25,000 bases of DNA from Owenia fusiformis. Its lineage: Eukaryota; Annelida; Polychaeta; Sabellida; Oweniidae. The translations under genes were made by a program, and so were the position numbers. The notes beneath the pieces are model-generated. The model was not told the DNA's origin, searched no databases, and saw only the letters and a list, made by a program, of their open reading frames with translations. The stretch lies in contig CAIIXF020000275.1 in assembly GCA_903813345.2 (NCBI GenBank), forward strand, positions 1 through 25,000, given 5' to 3'. Shown here in pieces: positions 9,031 to 18,685 of the stretch. The first letter of the stretch is position 1. Every line of letters starts with the position of its first letter.

Positions 9031-9097
9031 CTCCTACAATGGCCCATGCATAGCCATGGTCTATAGGTGGGCCCTGTTGATGTTTCCTTATACCCAT
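9031..9097 (-). CDS. MCT-like (SLC16) transporter, first coding exon
   Basis: The minus strand reads ATG at 9097, then 22 codons plus one base, up to a GTATGG donor at 9030. The peptide begins MGIRKHQQGPPIDHGYAWAI. The segment P-x-D-x-G-Y-x-W-x-I-V matches the conserved start of TM1 in SLC16 monocarboxylate transporters (usual form PDGGYGWVVV), with H replacing the first G. The short basic stretch before it would be the cytosolic N-terminus. The exon ends in phase 1, as required by the three candidate second exons at 6636-6782, 5941-6084 and 5029-5175. The ATG is chosen because it lies close upstream of the TM1 motif, which is normal for the family. SLC16 proteins move monocarboxylates, aromatic amino acids or thyroid hormone across the plasma membrane; the substrate cannot be read here. 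Confidence 0.72.
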
Positions 9098-10420
9098 AAT
9101 GTATATCTGACTTCAGTGAAGGTTAAACTTCCGTGTATCTGGAAACATAAATCACGTTCAGAACATTAACATTAGGTTTGTTCACATGACAACCACAATG
9201 CTAGCAACAGGTTATTAGTTCTTTGCACTTGTTTATTTTGTGTCTGGGGCAAAATCAAAACAATTTTCTTCCCTGTGTATGGTTATTCATTTGTAACTTA
9301 CATTGCAATTTGAACCTATCTATTAACTTATCAATACTATTATTGTTATGTTTTGTTATTAGCTCATATGCCTGAGCTAGTAATATTGCTAATACCCACT
9401 TGCCTTGTTTTATTTAGTAAACTACAAAGAATACAGATAATTTATATTAATTGATGCACTTCCCCATTATTTAAGGATTTATGCCCTGGACTCAACGCAA
9501 TGTATACTGAATCATTCCTCAAAAAGGTGTTATTTCAACCTTTGCATGAGATATGTAGCATGGATCAAGTATGAAGTTTAGAAAATAACACCCGAGTAGA
9601 ATGAATCAGCCACGATGCATCAAGTCTTGCAATTGTGCTTTTAAAATTCTTTTCACACATTGCAAAATATTTTCTATAAAATTCCCTTAAAGATACAAAA
9701 TCACTAAAAGAACATATTTTCAATGAAACTTTTTGCAAGGATCTAGTTGGCAAAGCATCAATTTCAATCTGTAGAGTCACGTTGTTACCTTGACAACCAT
9801 TCAACGAATGACCTTTGGTGGGCTATCTGTTATATAATGCAGTGCAGATATAAGCAATACTGTGTTTGGATTGGCTGGAATTGGATACACCTTGCCTAGC
9901 TATGTGTGAATTGACATTAATTGAGTTCTTAACACATTGATTTGTTTTTGTTAATATATACAGCAGCTGTGACCAGCAGATTTGAAAAATGAATCAATAA
10001 AAATAAGTAGCATACATCAATTTCATAGCTTATAGAAAACATTCTGTATAGGAGTACAGCTGAATTGTGTTTTTCTGAAATTCAAGAGCCTTTATGTACC
10101 CCTTCAGAACATTACACCATTTTTATAAGCAAGTTGAGGACAGTAATTGATGTGTAAATGAACTTTTCAAATCAGTAAAATGCATTCTGGTATGCCAGAG
10201 CCCCTCTTATCTGCCGTTTGTGAGTCACTTTGGAAGGATAAAGACAAAGTGGGCGTGGCTATGGCGATGAGTAAAATGGCCTAACCATTGAAAATGCAAT
10301 GCATATTGCAATATCAGTATATTTTCAAATCAATGCTCTAGTCAAGATAATACTATTAATACTGCACTAAGAAAGGACATAGGAGTTCAATGATACTACA
10401 TGTGGCATTGCATTACTCAC
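9098..10420. other. Upstream region of the MCT-like gene, no gene seen
   Basis: This lies upstream of the MCT-like start codon, so the promoter may be here, but no TATA or initiator decides a start. AT-rich runs dominate. A GTGGGCGTGGC box of KLF type lies near 10249. An open minus-strand frame of 79 codons (9565-9804) lacks an ATG and resembles no known family. Confidence 0.4.
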
Positions 10421-10460
10421 TTCGAGAGCCATGTTAGATTTTCAATTTATGGCTCTCGAA
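10421..10460. repeat. Perfect 12-bp stem hairpin
   Basis: TTCGAGAGCCAT (10421-10432) and ATGGCTCTCGAA (10449-10460) are exact reverse complements with a 16-base loop. It adjoins the large foldback that starts at 10469. Confidence 0.65.
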
Positions 10461-10468
10461 CGGGGAAA

Positions 10469-10972
10469 TGGACAGCTGAATAATCGTGACCTCTGAAACA
10501 TGAATTGAGTCGATCAGCGTCGATCAGCGCCTTACTTTTGTTCTCTAACTATGTCATACATCATTATCATCCTTCCGTGCAAGTATTGGAGCGCTGAAGT
10601 ACTTCCTTTTCGATCGTTGTAATTGTTAGTCGAGTGAATCTTTTTTTCTGCTAAATTCCAATATGGTGTTTTCTGCTCGGACATTTTCGTAAATCTCCGG
10701 AGGTTGTCCGAACCTAACTCATTCTCAAAATTCATTTCGTTCGTTGCGTATCTCGCTCCTAGCAAAGCGCCATATTGGAAATGGGTCGAAAAAAACATTC
10801 ACTCGACGAACGATTTACAAGTCTTGATCGAAAAAGAAGTATTTCAGCGCTCCAATACTTGCACGGATTGATGATACGGATGGAAGACACAGTTAGAGAC
10901 CAAAAGTAAGCCACTGATCGACGCTGATCGACTTAATTCGTGTTTCAAGGGTCACTATTATTCAGTTGCCCA
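10469..10972. mobile_element. 500-bp foldback element with ~240-bp arms
   Basis: The left arm runs from GACAGCTGAATAAT and the right arm ends ATTATTCAGTTGCC. The arms match over roughly 200-240 bp, including TCGATCAGCGTCGATCAG, TGCAAGTATTGGAGCGCTGA and CCAATATGG, around a centre near 10720. The left arm, read on the minus strand, is open for 88 codons and ends in a stop. The right arm, read on the plus strand, encodes a related peptide (SALQYLHG, RDQK then stop) broken by a frameshift. It is a non-autonomous foldback or an inverted duplicate of an unknown coding piece. Confidence 0.65.
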
Positions 10973-12876
10973 AGTGCGCCGTGGGAAAGCTATTATATCA
11001 AAATCCACATAGCTTTCGCAGAAAGTAAGCATTGCATAGCCTCGACTAAACCAACCAGCCAATTAAAGATGCATAATGTTGTCTCATGGGGAGGGGGCAC
11101 CGTCCAAGATGCAAGATTACAACTCATTCTGGTATTACACTGTCATTGCATGCTTTAGATAAAAAGAACCTTGTACTTCTCAATGTTAATATTGGTATCA
11201 GATTTCAGCCTCACACAACATAATACCTGGTTTTATATTCACTCTGATTCTATCAATATAATCAAATCAGTCTAAACCCCTATACAAAAGGAGAGCTATT
11301 GTCACATAATCAATGCATGGAGTTTCATTATAAACATATTGTTTTGTTAATATATAAGTGAACTGAGCTCTACATGTAGCGAACCCCCCTCTCTGGAAAG
11401 TGCAATGGTAGACGAAGTATTTCCTTGTTTATCAATACCATACTGTATAAAAAAGATATAAACTCACATGAATGCTGTGTTATTGATGTCGCATGCTCCA
11501 TTATTTGATTCATATCTGCTCCATTCATTCATTAAGTTCCCTATGAAAGTGTTATGCTGAACTAGCTGAATTACCTACCTATATAGACTCATCACAATAA
11601 ACCATGACATTTCATTTCTTCTCAGCCCTGAGTTTTAGGTGAAACAGAAAGATGCTATGAGTATCAGAATGATATGGACTTTATCTTATATTTTTAACGC
11701 GCTTGTCCTGTATACTCAACCTGAGGGAATTACTTGAGGATAAAATCAATAACACGTATTGATCTAAAGCATTTGCACCCAAACAATCCCCATCTACCTT
11801 ATTGGATCAGCTGTTTGTAATAAATGTACACATATGGGGTAAAACTGCCAGACAACCTTGTGAAAAGTCATATAGCTTTTTTTTAAATATATACAGTAAA
11901 ACCTGTATACCTGAACATTACTCTCGTCAAAACATCTCTCAATTATCCCCATTGTTTCAAAGATGAATAACCTTAAAATGTGAACACCCCAAAGCTGAAC
12001 ATTTTGACAGGTTTCAGGGACTTGGTAAGCCAGGTTTTGCTGGAGTGTATTATTGCAATGCCTTCTACTTAATTGCAATCACAGACAATATGTCAAGCCA
12101 TCTTCTGTGAATATTAGTTATAGAAATTGGAACCTTTAAGGGAGGGGGGGGGGTGCTTTCAATATAATTTGTTGTTCCTATCCCACTTAACTGTCAAAAA
12201 TAGATTTGAAGGTGACCCATGAGAACCCAATCCTATTAAGATAGTGAGTGCTGCTAGGGAATGTTTTAACATACACTTGATCTTTGTACAAACATAAAAT
12301 TGCTTTTTAACTTAGCATACAAGTGGTGTATGTAAAATGTTAACTTGATACTTAGTGGTAATATATACCCTAAAGCATTCTTACATGTGTATTTTTATAT
12401 GTCCACAAATAATGTTATCTTGCATTGTCACTAAAACTACCTTAGAATTTATATTTATCAATCAATTAAAATGTTAAGATATATTTTAATGCGAACAAAT
12501 ATTAAAGATAAATTAGTCCCAACATACCTTTTGACACTATTTGATATTGTGTTTATGTTTGATTCCCTTGCCAGCAGATTTTTAAGCAAACTATGTTTAT
12601 TTTTATTTTATTTATTTAAGTAAAATTTCAGATGTATAGATTGATTTCTGATAAATGTTATATATTTGTGTTGCATCCTTTAAAAGATGAATAAAATTCA
12701 TAATGATAAAATGCACTTAAATTAAATTAATTGAAATCATGGTATTGAATTTAATCTTTTTTGTCTTGAATAAAATGCCTCTGTCGCAGCCAAATAGCAT
12801 TCAATGCCAACATATCCGTGTTTGTGTTCTGTAACATTACCATGTATTTCGCAAGAGCAGCTAGGAAAAATATTAT
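10973..12876. other. Non-coding, nothing recognised
   Basis: AT-rich sequence with a G run near 12142-12154 and no exon, hairpin or terminal repeat that I can support. Confidence 0.4.
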
Positions 12877-12878
12877 GG

Positions 12879-13347
12879 GATAACTCCACAGATGGCGCTA
12901 GTGAAAAGGTAGAAGACAAAAAATCTAAATTTAAAATCGGGATGATGGTTGATTGAAATCAATATTTATCAGTGCAATCACCAGTGAAAATGTACAGATT
13001 TTATATTTTATTTTGTTTATCTCGTGTGTATATAATTTTACAAAAAGTATGGCGAAATGATTCGGTTCACTTCAAATATTTGACTTTTTGTGACGGTGGT
13101 CCTGAGTTTGAAATCTATTGAAAATTGTTTAAAATTCGGATAGATGGCGGAAAAAGCAGTCCTATCTTTTTTTCTCAATGGGTGTTCTATGCAATTTTTG
13201 TTTTGATTTGAAAGGGGACATATGGAGCTATCCCGTGGTATATGGGGTTATGTACCGAAAATCCTCGTTTTTTCATAATCAATCCAAAGATTTCAATATT
13301 TTCACATTGGATTACATTACAGCATTTATCTGTGGAATTGTCCCTAT
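12879..13347. repeat. 469-bp direct repeat, copy 1
   Basis: By eye this copy is identical to 14207-14675, at an offset of 1328 bp. The repeat starts GATAACTCCACAGATGG. Its other end is ATCTGTGGAATTGTCCCTAT. These ends form an inverted repeat of about 17 bp (GGGATAACTCCACAGAT against GGGACAATTCCACAGAT), with TAT outside each end. So each copy resembles a MITE, and the pair resembles LTRs. It contains a 63-codon ORF, also present in copy 2, with no recognised product. Confidence 0.8.
12890..12900 (+). promoter_or_regulatory. CTCF-like core in direct repeat 1
   Basis: AGATGGCGCTA fits the core AGRKGGCRS of the animal CTCF site. The bases upstream (CTCCAC) fit the full consensus only with a one-base shift. 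The same core is at 14218-14228 in copy 2, and a weaker AGATGGCGG lies at 13142-13150 and 14470-14478. Binding is untested. Confidence 0.3.
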
Positions 13348-14206
13348 TAGCAACATAAGAAATTACTAAAACTGCTATTATTTGGCTCGAAACCTCTCAG
13401 AATAAGAGATATGTGACGTGAAATGTTTATTGGACGATGGCCCATAAGGATCTGATCGGGAGAAACTAAAAAATAATGCTGAATCAGCATTTTTCTTTTT
13501 TTGACTTCAAAATTACGGGTTTTGACGATTATTAGGCACTGTTTGGCATAAACCATCGGAAAGTTGCCTGAAATGTCATTGTTTGTAGGCCTGCGAACTG
13601 TCATATACAGTATTGAATATTTTTTGCCATATTTTGCTTGGTAAAGGATGTATTGTAACATTTTTAGATGTCAGAATTTCTCAGCCTAATTTTTCCGAGA
13701 GAGGTCAACATATTTGAACGAAATAAATGGCTGAATTTGATTTTTTAAGGCTACAATTGGGAATAATTTCACGAATGGTATCTAATTAGCCAAAATTAAT
13801 CTATAATTTTGATATAAGAAGAAGTTAACAATAGAAAACCAGTGAAAACTGACTAATTTAGTTAGCTTTTGGCTAATTTTGCCCAAAAATTGGCCAAATT
13901 AATGTGTCATGGTCCAGTGATTTTTGCCAATAAAACACTTTGATCAATATAAATAAGTTTGCTCGACTCTTTGGAAGCTCAATTTTATAGATCCGAGTTA
14001 ATGTAACCATTTAAATGAAGAAATGTTGAATTCTCAAGAAAAAAACTTGGCCTAAATTCGAACCACCCCAGGGTTAGTTAAGTACCCATAAAATGCCCAA
14101 TTGTCTATATATCATTCTTAAACTGCACAAACAATCTTGAAACTCTTCATTCTTTCATAAAAATATCATTTTTCACCAAAAATCATCGAACCATGGCACT
14201 ATTAGA
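13348..14206. other. Segment between the identical direct repeats
   Basis: 859 bp with no recognised coding sequence, primer-binding site or polypurine tract. A minus-strand ATG frame of 104 codons (13347-13661) ends exactly at the repeat boundary and matches nothing I know. The copies of GGCTAATTT-like words near 13870 and 13900 are simple AT-rich repeats. Confidence 0.45.
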
Positions 14207-14675
14207 GATAACTCCACAGATGGCGCTAGTGAAAAGGTAGAAGACAAAAAATCTAAATTTAAAATCGGGATGATGGTTGATTGAAATCAATATTTATCAG
14301 TGCAATCACCAGTGAAAATGTACAGATTTTATATTTTATTTTGTTTATCTCGTGTGTATATAATTTTACAAAAAGTATGGCGAAATGATTCGGTTCACTT
14401 CAAATATTTGACTTTTTGTGACGGTGGTCCTGAGTTTGAAATCTATTGAAAATTGTTTAAAATTCGGATAGATGGCGGAAAAAGCAGTCCTATCTTTTTT
14501 TCTCAATGGGTGTTCTATGCAATTTTTGTTTTGATTTGAAAGGGGACATATGGAGCTATCCCGTGGTATATGGGGTTATGTACCGAAAATCCTCGTTTTT
14601 TCATAATCAATCCAAAGATTTCAATATTTTCACATTGGATTACATTACAGCATTTATCTGTGGAATTGTCCCTAT
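14207..14675. repeat. 469-bp direct repeat, copy 2
   Basis: It has the same sequence as 12879-13347. The outer flank at the left is TTAGA rather than TATGG, and at the right GTGCT rather than TAGCA. The match stops exactly at the inverted-repeat ends, which argues for transposition or an LTR-like origin rather than random segmental duplication. Confidence 0.8.
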
Positions 14676-15698
14676 GTGCTATAAATTTGAAGGAAGCTAG
14701 ATATAGCTGTATAACATTGAGAATGGGCTTCTCTTCCAAGTTAGTTAAGCAATGTTTATAATGGGATTTATTTCACCTTAAGTTGTGAAGAACTGTGGGC
14801 AATCATACCCTGGTTTTCACTTAACATATTAAATCTTTCAATAGGCCTGAATTAATAGTGTTTATATAGACCTCTGGACAGTTGAGTTAAACGTACAATC
14901 ATATATACACTGTACTCACATTTTAGCTCTCTCTTCTGTGTTAAGTTCCCAGATATGTGATTCAATGCATTTATACTCTGTGGATGCATGGATTGGCCTT
15001 TGACTTCAGGCCTGTGCGAAACATGAGTCAGCAGAATGTCTCCATCTCTGTTACTATTGTCTTAAATGTATTAAATTCATCGATTGTATACTGATCAAAC
15101 TTTTACGTTCTACTTATATAGAAGATTATCCACAGCTACTTGCTGCATGTACGCTTACAGTTTATGGTGACCTTGACATTTATTTTTTTTTTTAACCAAC
15201 CAGCACTGGCCTACATGGACAAAACAAACTCACCAGCGAATAGAAATTATGTTCAGTTTCTTTTATTTTATATGAAAGGTTTATATTTATTGATTTAGCT
15301 TCAAAGTAGAATATAAGTGAGGTGATCGATGTTGTGTCCTCACATAAACAAATTCATTTGGTTGATAAAATGAATTCCTCAAAATCGTATCTCTTATCAT
15401 TAACATCATATTTTTCATGCCTATGAGGAAATACTTAAAACACTGATTTTCATTATCATTGATATATGTCTAGGATAATTACAAGTATTGGGAATTGCTG
15501 CCATATTATTATTATGTCTTAACTAGTATGTGTATTGATCCAATTAATTTGCAATATACTATTTGCTATTGAACAAATGTAATTGTTAGTACCTCAGTTG
15601 AAATACTCGATTTTGATTGGTCAACGAGCGGTGAATAATTTTAACTGTACACCGCGCAATGCATTGCCGGTGAATAATATTCCCAGCATTCCACTAAA
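14676..15698. other. Non-coding, nothing firm
   Basis: AT-rich. Near the right end, GGTGAATAAT occurs twice (about 15630 and 15670), just upstream of the recombinase-like fragment. These copies may belong to the same mobile element. Confidence 0.4.
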
Positions 15699-15989
15699 AT
15701 GACGTCATTATCAGACGATAAAATGGCCGCCGCTAGCACTAGCCGTTTCAAAAATGTTGAAGATGAGGATATTATTAGTCTCTTAGAGAGTAAAGACAGT
15801 CAAAATACGAAGAAAAATCTAAAACTTTGTACAAAGCTTTTAGTGGACTTCGCCCAGGAGAGTAATTTGACTCCATTGAGTGAACTTACTGCCGATATAC
15901 TGAAATACAACATGAACGTCTCGAGGGTCTGGATCCAACTTCAAGTCAACTTCAAGGGTCAGAAAAATCTAAGATATTCTTCGGACTAA
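15699..15989 (+). pseudogene. Crypton-like tyrosine recombinase, N-terminal fragment
   Basis: The 96-codon ORF starts at ATG 15699 (a second in-frame ATG follows at MAAAS). Residues 14-65 show the pattern SRF...DEDI..LLESKDSQNTKK, then LLVDFAQESNL and ELTADILK. This is the helical N-terminal region that I recognise from animal Crypton/DUF3504-type tyrosine recombinases and from domesticated relatives such as KCTD1 and ZMYM proteins. The pattern is lost after ILKY, and the catalytic R-H-R-Y region is absent, so this is a truncated, non-functional copy. A 131-bp hairpin follows 5 bp downstream. Family assignment is by motif memory only; an unrelated mobile-element ORF is possible. Confidence 0.42.
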
Positions 15990-15993
15990 CAAA

Positions 15994-16124
15994 ACAATTA
16001 TAGACCTCTCCAGAGGTTTACTGTCAAAATTATATCCCGAGACTGTAAACCTCGACCTACGGTCTCGGTTTACAGTCTCGGGATATAATTTTGACAGTAA
16101 ACCTCTGGAGAGGTCAATAATTGT
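15994..16124. repeat. 58-bp-arm near-perfect hairpin
   Basis: Arms 15994-16051 and 16067-16124 are reverse complements with a single mismatch by eye. They contain CCTCTCCAGAGGTTTACTG and TATATCCCGAGACTGTAAAC. The loop is only 15 bp. The arms are nearly identical, so the structure is young or maintained. Confidence 0.85.
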
Positions 16125-17157
16125 ATATTGTTTACTGATTTACTGTATACAGATGAACCTCTAATTTACTGGTTAACATTTATTGTAAAATCTTAGAAAT
16201 GTGTCTCGATATAAGACATTAATTAACCAATGGTAAAGATTATAAATGCGTAAAAGGTATTGTCTGCCCCAGGTACCATGCTTCATGTTGTCGTAGTAAC
16301 AATAATTATATATTTGTCATTAAGTACTGAGTACATCCCATATATATCTCATTTACCCTGAAAATAATATGAATTGATTATAAGGTAAAAATGTCCAACT
16401 GATTCCCAGATTTTAAGATTCACCCTGTACAAGTATTCATTGACCTATATTCCCCCCCCCCCCATCACTTATAAAGGCCTAGATAATGACCCTTTGCCCA
16501 ACTATTCACATCTTACATTAGCGTAAGGATAATAAATCATAAGGTGATTAAACTAACATCTTTCAACCTTTGGAGCAAAGCATGACTTGGCAATAATTTG
16601 TTGTCATAATGCACCCTGTAACTTACTAATGATTTATGTTTTTGTAGATTTTTGTGAAATCTAATCCATCAGAAATGACTTGCCTCCTTCTGATGCAATG
16701 TTATTTGACAATGGTTGATCACAATGTATTATGATATCAAAAATTGGTCATGATCACTGGCATGAGATTTTTTTTAATTTGAAATTAATTATATATATAT
16801 GTAATATTTATAGTTATTATTTTCCTATTATACAGTCATGCTCTTATATCAGGACACTCTAAAATATTAAGGTTCAACTCCAGTAAATTACATACATGTT
16901 TAAAATATCTAAAATGGTTATTTATATAGTGAGATTTATAATACATACATAATACACTTAATTTGAGTATTTTACATTTGAATATTATGATCACCAGCAC
17001 AAAATTTTCTAATATGGTCATATTTACAAAAACAAAGATCACAATTATTTTATGATTCTCACAAATAAATTTGAGGCCCTTTTGGTATCCCAATATTCCA
17101 CAATATTGCAATATACAAAACTCAGCTTGTATTTGCGAATGCAAATAGCGGCTAGTA
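16125..17157. other. Non-coding, nothing firm
   Basis: It contains a C12 run (16452-16463) and an (AT)n patch near 16790-16800. A 110-codon minus-strand frame at 16836-17168 has low-complexity composition and crosses the end of the next element, so I do not call it. Confidence 0.4.
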
Positions 17158-18189
17158 GTGTGTGCCAAATTGCTTTCTAAGTGGCTTAGTTAGGCTAAAC
17201 CTATGTTGTGGTAGCTTACTATGAATTGACCCATAGTCATATTAGATTGATCTATTATCTATTAATTTTTACTTGTCTGCAGTCAAAATAGTGACACGAA
17301 AGGGCTAGACGGCTTGCACCAAGGTGCGACCGTCAAAAAGATGAGTTTGAAAAATATACATTTTTTGAAATAATACTTGTAAGTTTACAAAATAAGATGC
17401 AAATTTGATATTGATGTGTAATGATAGTCCATTCGGGTGTGGTAATTTTATGAAAAACAATTATGGTAAAAAATTGGATATTTATGACCTTAAAATGCGT
17501 TTTCAATTAAAAAGTTACTGTTGTCAAGGATATTATTCCTATTTTATATAGTCAATGTTTTTTAAATATACCAATAACCATTTCATTAGTTTTTGACAAA
17601 GTAAATAATTATAGGGCTCACACAAGGATCAATTTTGTTCACAGCATTTTCATATTAAGTGATGTTTTGAAAAAATACGAAGGTAAACTCAATTTTATCT
17701 TTTATTTGTTGAAGAAAAAATAATTATATGTTTGTTTTCTTGTTTCGACTGAAAAATCTCAATTCATCGCCCTTGCTTTGCAAGCAGGAGAGTCTACACC
17801 AGTACAAAAAGTTGATCCTTGTGTGAACCCTACAATTATTTACTTTGCCAAAAACTTATGTAATGGTTATTCGGATATATAAAAATCATTTAATAGGTAA
17901 AATAGGAATAGTATCATTGACTTTTGATTTTGAATAAAAAAGTATTACGAGCATATAGTGCATCACTTCCAGGACAATAATTAACCCTCTATATTTATAG
18001 TGATGCAGCAGATAGTGAAGTTGATTCTTTTTAGTTTATAGCTTGCAGCTTAATATCTAAGAGACATTATCTTGTAGTAGTGGGTGTGACAGTGATGAGA
18101 CGGGAATTGATTTTATTAATGCAAGTTTTGACAATCCTAGTATTGATGGTTTATCTTACGGACGTCATATTAAAGAGACCAATTTGCAT

Positions 18190-18460
18190 TACATCACAGG
18201 GGCGGATTTTGGAACAAACAAGGGGGGGGGGAAATTTCAGGTCAGAGAAAAAAACGTCACTGAATTTTTTGGGCCCCTAAAACCGAAGAGTGGGCCCAAA
18301 TTTTGAGGCCCGTTTTCTTCAAAATTTGACCTGAAATTAGAAAATAAGGCCTTAAAAGGCCCAGTAATGACCAAAAAGGCCCACTTTTTGGGGCCTAAAT
18401 GCCTTTTTTGGCCCAATTTTTTTTTTAGGCCCACTCAAGGGGGGGGGGGGCAATTTGGAG
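18190..18460. repeat. Poly-G-flanked insert
   Basis: The segment starts GGGGCGGATTTTGGAACAAA and a G run, and ends CACTCAAGG with a second run of about 12 G. GGCCC words repeat between (GGGCCC, AGGCCC, GGCCCA). It looks like a small repeat inserted in the 3.7-kb element. I cannot assign a class. Confidence 0.4.
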
Positions 18461-18483
18461 TTTAAAGGCAATTGAGAACAATT

Positions 18484-18685
18484 GTGACCTTTGGCGACCA
18501 ATGATTAGGTGACCTGGTGTCAAGGTCATTTTAAGGTCAAAGTCAATATCTTGGTAGTTGGCAACTGTGGGGCTACAGCCCTATTTAATGACCAATGATA
18601 AAGTGACCAGAGATCCATATGTCAGTGTCTATTGATCAAGATCATAGCTCAATATCTAATTAGTATTTGGCATTTTGGGGCTGAA
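18484..18685. repeat. Two divergent ~100-bp tandem units
   Basis: Unit 1 (about 18484-18580) and unit 2 (about 18585-18685) share GACCAATGAT, GTGACC, TCAATATCT and TTTGGCA-to-GGGGCT words in the same order. Unit 1 carries several AGGTCA-type half-sites: TCAAGGTCA at 18520-18528 and AGGTCAAAGTCA (spacing 1) at 18534-18545. Confidence 0.5.

Noticed and set aside
9565-9804. 79-codon open minus-strand frame
   Set aside because: It starts at TTG with no ATG and has no recognised motif or clear splice sites.
13347-13661. 104-codon minus-strand ORF between the direct repeats
   Set aside because: Unfamiliar, and it stops at the repeat edge; no support beyond length.
12879-14675. Standard LTR retrotransposon
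   Set aside because: There is no TG/CA end, primer-binding site, polypurine tract, gag/pol or matching flank duplication, although the direct repeats are identical.
15994-16124. microRNA precursor
   Set aside because: The 58-bp arms are almost perfectly paired with a 15-bp loop, more like a transposon hairpin than an animal miRNA.
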